From the NCBI GenBank assembly GCA_021789565.1, contig JAJYJL010000536.1:1-6255 (forward strand): a stretch of DNA of 6,255 nt, written 5' to 3'. Of this stretch, positions 1 through 6,215 are shown piece after piece. How positions within the stretch are numbered: the stretch's first letter is position 1; each line of letters begins with the position of its first letter. The notes under the pieces were generated by a model. The model saw only the letters and a list, made by a program, of their open reading frames with translations. It did no database searches and was not told the origin of the DNA. Both the position numbers and the translations under genes were made by a program. Source of the stretch: Acidobacteriota bacterium (GTDB lineage Bacteria; Acidobacteriota; Terriglobia; UBA7540).

Positions 1-6
1 GGTTTA

Positions 7-11
7 GTTAG
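7..11. repeat. Probable 5-bp target-site duplication, left copy
   Basis: GTTAG lies immediately outside the left end. Tn7-family insertion makes 5-bp duplications. The right-hand counterpart is GCTAG, so four of five bases match. Either one base has mutated since insertion, or the two ends came from different insertion events. Confidence 0.5.
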
Positions 12-42
12 TGTGCCGTCCACCATAACTTGAGAATAGAAT
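12..42 (+). repeat. Left terminal inverted repeat (tniQ-proximal end)
   Basis: These 31 bases are the exact reverse complement of 6216-6246. The repeat begins TGTGCCGTCC and contains the outermost TnsB-type site of this end. Similarity stops sharply at base 11 on the outside (G versus C) and at base 43 on the inside, which fixes the element boundary. Confidence 0.95.
16..38 (+). promoter_or_regulatory. TnsB-type end-binding site L1
   Basis: This is the outermost left copy of the repeated end motif, core TCCACCATAACTTGAGAA preceded by CCG. It is identical to R1 at 6220-6242 in inverted orientation. In Tn7-like elements such repeated sites bind the DDE transposase TnsB. Binding by this TnsB is inferred. 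Confidence 0.8.
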
Positions 43-43
43 G

Positions 44-66
44 AAATCCACCGTAACTTGAGAAAA
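44..66 (+). promoter_or_regulatory. TnsB-type end-binding site L2
   Basis: This second left copy has core TCCACCGTAACTTGAGAA and starts 28 bp inside L1, in the same orientation. It lacks the CCG prefix of the other four copies, having AAA instead. It ends 5 bp from the tniQ stop codon. No further copy was seen within tniQ, so the left end appears to have only two sites. Confidence 0.8.
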
Positions 67-71
67 CGTCC

Positions 72-1985
72 TTAATCGCCAGGAGCGAAATCCCCAATCC
101 ATTGGCGAAGTAGAGCCAGCACCGCCGGATCATGGTAGGCCAAGTACTCCTTCAAGCCTGCTTCTCGGCAGATGGCGCGATAGGTCAACCGAGTCCCTCG
201 CGCGGCGAGGCGAGCCGCCGCCGCATTGACCTCGGCGCACCGTGTCGCTACACGCGTCTCGCGGAGGCGGGCCCGTTGCTTTTGGACGGCCTCCCGCACG
301 ATCGCATACAGTTTCGGATGCCGCCGCCAGAGCATGTCCAATGATAGTCCGGCCTGCTGTGCCAAGCCTTGCATCGTCACCCGACGATCGCTGTGCTGCA
401 AGGCTTCGATCACCGGCGCAAGTTGCTTTAGGAGCCGATCTTGCTCATGTTGCCGGACGCGCGCATTGTGCGCGGGAGCGACGGCCCGAATCTCTTGCAT
501 CACATCCGGAAAGCTCTGCAAGTAATCGGGGTTGAACCCCAGGACGCGACCGACCTGACGTACGGTAATCTCTTCGTCCTGATCAAGCAGTTCATTCAGG
601 ACGGCGGCGACTCGGGTACGCACTGCCGCGTGGCGCTCTGTTTGCTCTTGAAGCCGCCGCTCGGCTTGTGCGCGATGGACCTGCTCTTCCAAACCCAAGG
701 CAATCCAATACATGCGCACCGTCTTTTCGCCCCAACCCAACTGCTGTGCAATCTCGCGATTGTCTCGGCCCCGGAGGCCCAGTCCCGTAAGACGAGCAAT
801 CTCTCCATCCGACTTGGGGACGGTCGGCGGCTCCCCGGGGCGAATCACCGGGCGGCGCGGCTTGGTCACCAACGCCCCCTCATAGCTTCGGGTGAATGTG
901 CGTCCACAGGTTTCACAACGGAAGCGGACGGTGCGACGGTCGGGCAAGTCCGCCGAGACCTTGACACGCATACTCGGCGGGGGCGCGTGGTTGGAGCAGT
1001 CGGGACTCGGACAAAGCCGCAAGGACAGAAAGGGAATCGCGTGGAGGTGCTCCACGAAGGAATGGGGCACCTCCAGTGCCGCAAACGCGGGCCACGACGA
1101 GCCCAAAGCTTCGAGATAAGCCAGGTAGAGCAGTGGCGACGCGTGTTCTCCGCGCTCGACGGAGGACAGATGCGTCGCCTGAACTCCAACGCGCGGAGCG
1201 AGTTCTTCTAGCGACCGGCCCGCTCGGCCCCGGAGATAGCAGAGCTTGAGGCCAATCGCGGCGGACGGGTCGAAAGCTGCAGCTTCGTTTTCCGGATTCG
1301 ACATTTTCACCAGGCTCACCGCGGGATCGAGCAGGAACTGCAGATCTGCCTGCCGCTGCGCTTGTTCGACAAGGAGATCGGCGGGAGCTGACCTCACCGG
1401 GAAGGAACGCACGTCGGTACCGCAGTGCGCACAGCGCAGATGGCGCGAGGACAACTTGAGGACGGCGAGCGGTCTCTCACACTGAGGGCACTCGGTTTCG
1501 AGCCAACAGCGGTGCTGGAGACACGCGCGGACGGGAACCAGGCGCCAGAGCAGCGGGAGATAGGGCTGCGCCTCCAGACACCGCGGGCAGACCTGCCAAT
1601 GGGGGCTCACCATCCCTTGCAGAAAACGACCCGGCCCTCCTGTGCCGCGGTCCAAAGTGGGTAACGGACGGAATTTCTCCAGCCAGGGGACCACCGTCAG
1701 TCTCTTCAGCTCCGCCAGCGAGAGTTGGGTGCGGAGCGGGACACGGGCCCAATGGTCGACGGGATATTCCCAGCTCAAGCGAGATAGACCCGCATGAGGA
1801 CCGCGATAGTGGGGAAAGAGGTCACGGGCTAAATCCCCGATCGTCACACCGTTGATCTCGGCCAAGCGCAAGAGGTAGCCGCTCCAGCACTCGCCGGGAT
1901 AAGGTGGGGGATGACAAGGGAGCACCTCAAAGAACCACGGCCTGCCCTGACCTGGGGGAGGGGTGGATCGAACAGACTCAATCAT
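72..1985 (-). CDS. tniQ: TniQ/TnsD-type target-site selector with an XRE HTH and tandem HTH-like repeats
   Basis: This 637-residue protein resembles TniQ/TnsD, which binds target DNA and recruits TnsC. The N-terminal TniQ signature is PYPGECWSGYLLRLAEING (28-46). Zinc fingers follow: C133/C136/C155/H158, then C166/C169/C185/C188. Residues 244-297 form a clear XRE (Cro/C1-type) helix-turn-helix, SLEELAPRVGVQATHLSSVERG at its heart. A third zinc ribbon uses C325/C330/C357/C360 and leads into the TnsD-like GRTFTRSYEG. A further HTH lies at about 393-432 (NREIAQQLGWGEKTVRMYWI). The tail has three related units at 451-502, 515-566 and 578-629, each with V/LT-x(5)-(6)-G(F/L)-x(3)-L spacing. It is longer than Tn7 TnsD (508), and no separate TnsE-like selector exists, so this is likely the sole selector. 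The ATG at 1985 follows GGGAGG (1991-1996) and overlaps tnsC by 8 bp. Its TAA is 5 bp from L2. Target sequence is unknown. Confidence 0.92.
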   Translation of the reverse strand: MIESVRSTPPPGQGRPWFFEVLPCHPPPYPGECWSGYLLRLAEINGVTIGDLARDLFPHYRGPHAGLSRLSWEYPVDHWARVPLRTQLSLAELKRLTVVPWLEKFRPLPTLDRGTGGPGRFLQGMVSPHWQVCPRCLEAQPYLPLLWRLVPVRACLQHRCWLETECPQCERPLAVLKLSSRHLRCAHCGTDVRSFPVRSAPADLLVEQAQRQADLQFLLDPAVSLVKMSNPENEAAAFDPSAAIGLKLCYLRGRAGRSLEELAPRVGVQATHLSSVERGEHASPLLYLAYLEALGSSWPAFAALEVPHSFVEHLHAIPFLSLRLCPSPDCSNHAPPPSMRVKVSADLPDRRTVRFRCETCGRTFTRSYEGALVTKPRRPVIRPGEPPTVPKSDGEIARLTGLGLRGRDNREIAQQLGWGEKTVRMYWIALGLEEQVHRAQAERRLQEQTERHAAVRTRVAAVLNELLDQDEEITVRQVGRVLGFNPDYLQSFPDVMQEIRAVAPAHNARVRQHEQDRLLKQLAPVIEALQHSDRRVTMQGLAQQAGLSLDMLWRRHPKLYAIVREAVQKQRARLRETRVATRCAEVNAAAARLAARGTRLTYRAICREAGLKEYLAYHDPAVLALLRQWIGDFAPGD

Positions 1986-3177
1986 GGCTCCCTCCCTTTT
2001 GGGCGCGCAGGTGGTCGAGAAAATTCACCACTTTGACCCGCTTGATGTCCCGCCACGCCTGGTTCAAGAGGTCCATGCTCAGGCAGGGGGCGTGGGTAGC
2101 AATCGCCTTGAGGCAGGCGTCGGTGATGAGCACCATGATCTCACGGAGGATCCCGTCGGTCCATTCTTCGATGTAGTGGGCGGGACCGGCCGCCACGGAG
2201 TGGCCTTTGCCATCCGTGAGGTCGCGGACGCCGAGCCGCGAATCCTCCTCGAACGGCAAGAGCAACTCCAAGAGCGAGAGGAAGGCGTCCAAGCGCGGAC
2301 CCGTGAATTGGGTTAACTCGAAATAGTCGTTCCAGCGCCCCTGGATCTCGGTGTCGCCCGCCGTCCAGGCGATCGGATTGCAGGACGCACAGACGATGGG
2401 GACACCGGTGAGATTCGAGAGTTCCAGGAGGCGCCGACGCAAGGCGGGCAGCGTGATGTGCTCGACCTCGTCGACGACGAGCAATTCGACTCCGCAACGT
2501 TGGAAATAGACTTCGAGCATCTGGAGGTAATGTTCTTCGCTCCCCCGCAGGCGGGTGGCGCCGCAGGCCATCAGCATTCGTAGGTACAGCGGCTTGGGTG
2601 TGCGATTGCTGACCGGGGCATCGATCTTGATGACCGGCACGTGGTTCGTGGTCGCCTCGACGGTCGGCAAGTTGTGATAGGCGTACCAGTTCAAACAACT
2701 CGTCTTACCGGCACCGGAGATGCCGCCCAACAGGAAACAGCGCGTCTGACCGAGACTGCGATACCGTCGAATGGCATCCAGTTTCCCAATGAGCGTCCCC
2801 AGGGTGGGGGTCAAGAGAAAGACGAGGTTGGTCAGCCACAGTTGGCGCTCGGCCGCATTCAGGTTCGCATACTGGCGAGCCAGGTGCCGGCGCAACTTGG
2901 TGAACCCGATGCGCTGGATGCCCTCGGGGTCAAGGTTGATCGGCTGCTGGGCGAGTTGGATCGCGAGCTGGCGGCGCAGGCTGCCAATCTGGCTGCCGCG
3001 CAGCACATCGGCTTGGCTGGCGGGATTCAAGCTTTCCACCTGCTGACGGAGGCGATCGTCCTCCGCTTGCCAGTGGACGAGCCAAGCACGCAGATCGGCC
3101 AGACGTTTAGCGACGTCCAACTTCAGGTCGAGGGCCAGTGGTTTCAGAGCGGGAGGGCTGCTCGCGAGGGCATCCAT
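1978..3177 (-). CDS. tnsC: TnsC/TniB-type AAA+ ATPase transposition regulator
   Basis: This 399-residue AAA+ ATPase is the likely matchmaker that polymerises on target DNA and links TniQ to TnsA-TnsB. Walker A is GISGAGKTS (152-160, K158). Walker B is LLVVDEVEH (232-240, D236 and E237). Sensor 1 is probably N267 in CASCNP, and RW (281-282) before DYFEL lies where TnsC proteins carry conserved basic residues. About 140 residues precede Walker A; they are helical and Gln/Leu-rich, a longer lead than in short TniB proteins (inferred). Total length falls between TniB and Tn7 TnsC (555). The ATG at 3175-3177 was chosen because AAGGAGG (3185-3191) lies 7 nt upstream inside tnsB. The frame stays open to 3417, but a start there would put about 80 residues of low-complexity sequence over tnsB. 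The tniQ start lies 8 bp inside the 3' end. Confidence 0.93.
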   Translation of the reverse strand: MDALASSPPALKPLALDLKLDVAKRLADLRAWLVHWQAEDDRLRQQVESLNPASQADVLRGSQIGSLRRQLAIQLAQQPINLDPEGIQRIGFTKLRRHLARQYANLNAAERQLWLTNLVFLLTPTLGTLIGKLDAIRRYRSLGQTRCFLLGGISGAGKTSCLNWYAYHNLPTVEATTNHVPVIKIDAPVSNRTPKPLYLRMLMACGATRLRGSEEHYLQMLEVYFQRCGVELLVVDEVEHITLPALRRRLLELSNLTGVPIVCASCNPIAWTAGDTEIQGRWNDYFELTQFTGPRLDAFLSLLELLLPFEEDSRLGVRDLTDGKGHSVAAGPAHYIEEWTDGILREIMVLITDACLKAIATHAPCLSMDLLNQAWRDIKRVKVVNFLDHLRAQKGGSHD

Positions 3178-5351
3178 CAGAGCACCTCCTTCAAGTTGGC
3201 GAGGAGGCGCGTGCGGGGGTCCTTCTTTGGCTTGGCGGGTTTGGCCAGCGCCTCTTGAGTCTGGGATAGCTGGGCCGCCTCGATCACCGGGCGGGGCGCC
3301 GCCGGGGGACGGCCTTGACGTCGCTCGCGCAAGGACTGCACTTTGCGGCGGATCAATCGCTGTTCTTCCTGGCGCTCGTCGATCAAGGCTTTGGCCTCCA
3401 GGAGATGGATGAGCCAAGAGTACGGGCGCGTGGCGCGGGAGGCGCCCTCTGCGCGAGCCAAGTCTTTAGCCAGCTCCAACTCCCAGAGACTCGTCGGTTC
3501 ATAGCGGCCATCGGGCAGCCGCAGTTCGCGCGGGTACGCGTCGCCGAGCCACAGACCATTCTCGAATACCGCGATACGACTCACATCGGCGGTATCGTAG
3601 CGTAAAGAGAACTGGCGCCGGCGTCCTTGCCGATCGGGATGGCGCAAGTGCTCTAGCCCGACATCCCCATAGTGCAGGCCGAACAAGCTCAAACCCTTGC
3701 TCGTGGCAATCCGCTTTTCGGGATAGAGCCGCCAAAAGGCCCGCTCCAATTGCGGGGTGAAGGGAGGCGGCACCGGCGTCATCCGTTGCAAGCCCGCCAC
3801 CCATTGGTCGTGCGGGGTCCGACCATTAAGTTCGTGGTGGGGTGTGTGCAGATAGTCGACGATGATCTGAGAGAGGATGCGCAGTACGTCTCGATAGAGG
3901 AGGCACGCGCCCTGGCTCGCGTTGTGCCAGTGACGCTGAGAGGGTTGGAGGATCGCCCCGGGCAGTCGCTCGCGCAATTGTCCGGACAGATTCCCAAAGA
4001 GCCGTTCGACCAAGCCGCCATAGCGGGCTTGGTAGGGCGGCCGGAAGACGAGTTCCATCGCTGTGTAGCGTCCGCCCTCGGCCAAGGTCCGCGCCAGGTC
4101 TTCGAGCGAATAGCTCTGGTGCGCCCACGCGTTGTCGAGGAAGAGACGTTGAGGAATGCCGTAGCACAGCCAAGGCAGATCAATCCCCAGCTCGGCGAGA
4201 TCGGTCTTGGGCCAGATGGCATGGCGGAGGGCGCCCTGGATGCTTTCGATGCTGGGGTCCTCATAGGCGAGCCACAGGCCCAGGACGGCACGCGAGTAGG
4301 CATCGATGAGGACGGTGAGCCACAGACGCCCCAAGGGTTCTCGAAACTCGTCGTCCACGCACAGCACGTCGAGCTTGTAGTGGTCGGCAAAGACATATTG
4401 CAGGGGCAAGGTCGCCGTCTGGGTAAAACGGTCGAAGAGCATAAAGTTGGCATCCCAATCGGCCTGTCCATGTCGTGTGACATAGGCTTGGACGCCGTCG
4501 CCCGGCTGGGTGTTGAACCAACTCGCATACTCATAGAACCACGAGCGCGAAGGGAGTTGAATCTGAATGAGACGAATGGCTTGCTGGGGATCCGCGAGCA
4601 GCGGGTCGATCTCCTCTCGTCCATTGAGCAACCGCTCGATGAGTTCATCCAAGTTGGTCTTGCCAGTTTGCGGCAAGTTCAACCACCAATGGCGATTGTG
4701 TCGCCAGAATTGCTCGGCGATGGCGTACACGGTCTGAGCGCGCAGGGGCGGATTGCTGCGGTAAAAGCGCCGGAGGATCACATCGATAAAGTGCTGGGCA
4801 TTGGGATCCATCTTGGCTTTGCCAAACGTCTCGCGGTGAAGCACCGCCGCGATGAGCGCCCGATCGGCGTGATGCGTCTGGTACAGCTTGCGGAAGCGGT
4901 AGTAATTGGCGAGGGAAATGGGCGCGGGCAAGGCGGCACACGCCCGGCGGGTGAGGTCCGTGAGCGCCAGGGGTTCTTGGTGGAGTCGGTGTTGCCGCGT
5001 TTCCGCATCGATCTGTTTCTGGACTGCCTCCACCGTTCGAATGATGTCGTCGGCATGCGCGAGCAGATGCGGTGGAAGGGTCGAGGCATCGGCGATGGAG
5101 GTCGGTGCCGCCGGCGGAGCGTTGGAAGAGACGAGCAGTTCCTGCCGAGTGTTCGCGAATCGTGTCGAAGGTACAGGAGCAAACAACTCGGTGAGCGTCC
5201 ATGTACGGGTGGCACCATCCGTCGAACGCGCTTCGACCTGGAGGGGTTGCCGCGAGTCCCACGCGGTGATCTCGAAGAGGCTGCCCTCGCGCTCGAACCA
5301 ACGACCAATCTGCAGCAGATCGGCGGCGGTCAGGGGAGTCGAGGTATTCAT
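3177..5351 (-). CDS. tnsB: TnsB-type DDE transposase
   Basis: This 724-residue protein (Tn7 TnsB has 702) is the retroviral-integrase-fold transposase that binds the end repeats, cleaves 3' ends and joins them to target DNA. Residues 1-110 are a divergent N-terminal part. Residues 140-225 match the TnsB/TniA helical DNA-binding region, with the typical NYYRFRKLY stretch (149-157). The catalytic core follows: D328 in YKLDVLCVDDEF, a LIDAYSRAVLG strand (348-358), D406 in LFLDNAWAH, and E449 in GGLVERLFG. The D406-E449 gap is 42 residues, longer than in Tn7 TnsB (about 34). Residues 535-610 fit the Mu-type C-terminal barrel. The charged tail (650-724) is the expected TnsC/TnsA contact region. 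The ATG at 5351 has AAGGAG (5360-5365) 8 nt upstream. Its stop overlaps the tnsC start by 1 bp. Confidence 0.95.
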   Translation of the reverse strand: MNTSTPLTAADLLQIGRWFEREGSLFEITAWDSRQPLQVEARSTDGATRTWTLTELFAPVPSTRFANTRQELLVSSNAPPAAPTSIADASTLPPHLLAHADDIIRTVEAVQKQIDAETRQHRLHQEPLALTDLTRRACAALPAPISLANYYRFRKLYQTHHADRALIAAVLHRETFGKAKMDPNAQHFIDVILRRFYRSNPPLRAQTVYAIAEQFWRHNRHWWLNLPQTGKTNLDELIERLLNGREEIDPLLADPQQAIRLIQIQLPSRSWFYEYASWFNTQPGDGVQAYVTRHGQADWDANFMLFDRFTQTATLPLQYVFADHYKLDVLCVDDEFREPLGRLWLTVLIDAYSRAVLGLWLAYEDPSIESIQGALRHAIWPKTDLAELGIDLPWLCYGIPQRLFLDNAWAHQSYSLEDLARTLAEGGRYTAMELVFRPPYQARYGGLVERLFGNLSGQLRERLPGAILQPSQRHWHNASQGACLLYRDVLRILSQIIVDYLHTPHHELNGRTPHDQWVAGLQRMTPVPPPFTPQLERAFWRLYPEKRIATSKGLSLFGLHYGDVGLEHLRHPDRQGRRRQFSLRYDTADVSRIAVFENGLWLGDAYPRELRLPDGRYEPTSLWELELAKDLARAEGASRATRPYSWLIHLLEAKALIDERQEEQRLIRRKVQSLRERRQGRPPAAPRPVIEAAQLSQTQEALAKPAKPKKDPRTRLLANLKEVL

Positions 5352-6079
5352 AGGACGTACTCCTTCCCAGCAGCGCTGAGCGATAACCAGATCCGCGCCG
5401 CGGGGTGAAAATCATCTCGCCAGAAAAAAGGGTGGCGCCAGTCCATTTGGATGGCGCCATGCCAGAGCAAGTGGTAGAGGTCATTGAGGAGGGGACCGGG
5501 TTCGAGGCCTGCGGTGAGCGAAGCGAATCCATCCGCAGAGGCTTGAGCCAACACCACCTGTGGATGTAGCGGTTCCTTTCCCGCTAATCGCTCCAGCCAC
5601 CACGCCGTGAGTGGTTTCTGTGCGTAAATCTGGGCGCGGTAGGCCGACAGACAGTCGAGATTCGCATACTCGTGAGCGGACGGCAGGGTTTCATCGGTGT
5701 GCACGCGGTACAGCCAGCCACGCTCTGAGCAGATCGCCCGGGCGGCCTCCTCACGGAGGATGAGCGACGCGTGACTCTCTCGGCGGCTGGCGACGGTGAC
5801 TTCGTGCCATTCAATCTGACCATTGATACGCCAGACCTGAAAATCGGGGGTGTAGCACCGCGAGTGCCCATCGGCGTCCTGAAAGTGGAAGGTTTCCGGC
5901 TGGCTGAGGTAGTCGGCGACCGTGGCATCCCGCTCGAGGAGTAGGAGTAGCTTGTGTTCCAGTTCCGATTCAAATTGAACGAGGTGACCCCGTTTATTGG
6001 TGGTCACCCCGCGGATATTGTGCCCCAGGCTGATGACACGCCGCACATTACCTGGAGGGGGTTTTCGTCTGAAAGACAT
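5348..6079 (-). CDS. tnsA: TnsA-type transposon endonuclease
   Basis: This 243-residue protein resembles TnsA, the restriction-enzyme-like nuclease that cuts transposon 5' ends and works with TnsB for cut-and-paste transposition. The N-terminal nuclease domain shows the family pattern: FESELEHKL (36-44) supplies E41, corresponding to Tn7 TnsA E63; a QP follows at 60-61; TPDF (77-80) supplies D79, matching D114. The usual (Q/E)xK motif is present as E93-V94-T95, so the catalytic Lys (K132 in Tn7) appears replaced by Thr. Residues from about 101 on fit the alpha-helical C-terminal domain that contacts TnsC. Tn7 TnsA has 273 residues, so the length is normal. The ATG at 6077-6079 was chosen because AAGGAG (6089-6094) lies 9 nt upstream; an in-frame TTG at 6098-6100 would lie upstream of that site. 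It is first in the operon, and its stop overlaps the tnsB start by 4 bp (ATGA). Confidence 0.9.
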   Translation of the reverse strand: MSFRRKPPPGNVRRVISLGHNIRGVTTNKRGHLVQFESELEHKLLLLLERDATVADYLSQPETFHFQDADGHSRCYTPDFQVWRINGQIEWHEVTVASRRESHASLILREEAARAICSERGWLYRVHTDETLPSAHEYANLDCLSAYRAQIYAQKPLTAWWLERLAGKEPLHPQVVLAQASADGFASLTAGLEPGPLLNDLYHLLWHGAIQMDWRHPFFWRDDFHPAARIWLSLSAAGKEYVL

Positions 6080-6091
6080 AGGAAAAGTCTC

Positions 6092-6114
6092 CTTTCTCAA
6101 GATACGGTGGACGG
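6092..6114 (-). promoter_or_regulatory. TnsB-type end-binding site R3 (innermost right)
   Basis: This copy of the end motif has core TCCACCGTATCTTGAGAA on the minus strand, one mismatch to consensus. It starts 31 bp inside R2 and runs directly into the tnsA Shine-Dalgarno (6089-6094). The right end thus carries three spaced sites against two on the left, giving the transposon asymmetric ends as in Tn7. Confidence 0.75.
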
Positions 6115-6122
6115 AAAAGCCG

Positions 6123-6145
6123 TATTCTCAAGTTACGCTGGACGG
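6123..6145 (-). promoter_or_regulatory. TnsB-type end-binding site R2
   Basis: This copy of the end motif has one change in the core (TCCAGC for TCCACC on the minus strand). It sits just downstream of the candidate tnsA -10 box (6147-6152) and would cover the predicted transcription start near 6140. TnsB bound here should interfere with its own promoter. Confidence 0.77.
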
Positions 6146-6146
6146 T

Positions 6147-6152
6147 AGTATA
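6147..6152 (-). promoter_or_regulatory. Candidate -10 box of the tnsABC-tniQ operon promoter
   Basis: The minus strand reads TATACT, five of six matches to the sigma-70 consensus, in the only sizeable non-coding stretch upstream of tnsA. Transcription would start near 6140 and give a leader of about 60 nt. The -35 match 17 bp upstream (TAGGAA, 6170-6175) is poor, so the promoter may be weak or need an activator. The start point would lie inside TnsB site R2. Importantly, such an RNA would not contain the upstream arms at 6160-6177 and 6204-6213. Confidence 0.4.
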
Positions 6153-6154
6153 AT
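6149..6154 (+). promoter_or_regulatory. Candidate outward-facing -10 box
   Basis: The plus strand has a perfect TATAAT here. A -35-like TTCTCA (6125-6130, four of six matches) lies 18 bp upstream, inside R2. A transcript would leave the element through R1 into flanking DNA. It overlaps the inward -10 candidate on the other strand, so the two could compete. This is a motif match only. Confidence 0.25.
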
Positions 6155-6181
6155 CCAACGAGACTTTTCTTCCTATGCACC

Positions 6182-6196
6182 CCGCTTTTTCAGCGG
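6182..6196. repeat. Small hairpin in the right end
   Basis: CCGCT and AGCGG form a perfect 5-bp stem around a TTTTC loop. CAC (6178-6180) and GTG (6201-6203) can add an outer 3-bp stem across an internal loop. No T tract follows on either strand, so it does not look like an intrinsic terminator. It most likely forms the third arm of the larger fold. Confidence 0.4.
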
Positions 6197-6215
6197 ATTT
6201 GTGCTTTCAGACGCT

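Larger units (their letters stand above)
6066..6213. repeat. Nested inverted repeats flanking the tnsA start; predicted fold-back structure
   Basis: Two pairs of inverted repeats are nested in order. The outer pair is CGTCTGAAAG at 6066-6075 and its perfect complement CTTTCAGACG at 6204-6213. The inner pair is CATAGGAAAAGTCTC at 6077-6091 and GAGACTTTTCTTCCTATG at 6160-6177, which match over 15 bases with a 3-base bulge. The inner arm near tnsA contains the start codon and part of the Shine-Dalgarno; the outer arm covers codons 2-5. In a minus-strand RNA that includes the upstream arms, about 25 base pairs would bury the tnsA start. A small hairpin (stem 6182-6186 with 6192-6196, loop TTTTC) sits between the upstream arms and would make a three-way junction. 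An RNA beginning near 6140 lacks the upstream arms. Confidence 0.75.

Noticed and set aside
1..71. Terminator downstream of tniQ
   Set aside because: The stretch between the tniQ stop and the element end contains only the end repeats; no hairpin plus T run is visible, so transcription may run out of the left end.
441..1211. Plus-strand open frame of 256 codons opposite tniQ
   Set aside because: It is antisense to the zinc and HTH regions of TniQ, has no credible Shine-Dalgarno or domain, and is a shadow of the real gene.
2641..3258. Plus-strand open frame of 205 codons opposite tnsC and the 3' end of tnsB
   Set aside because: It is antisense to well-supported coding sequence and shows no motif of its own.
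3178..3417. N-terminal extension of tnsC to an upstream start at 3417
   Set aside because: The extra 80 residues are Pro/Gly/Arg-rich and overlap tnsB, whereas the ATG at 3177 has an excellent Shine-Dalgarno and a TGATG stop-start junction.
3672..5408. Plus-strand open frame of 578 codons opposite tnsB
   Set aside because: It lies wholly across tnsB and the tnsA junction, has no recognisable domain, and is explained by the GC-rich third positions of the minus-strand gene.
6080..6100. Earlier TTG start for tnsA at 6100
   Set aside because: The TTG lies within TnsB site R3 and upstream of AAGGAG, which is correctly placed for the ATG at 6077-6079.
6182..6196. Hairpin as an intrinsic terminator
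   Set aside because: The stem is only 5 bp and no T tract follows on either strand.
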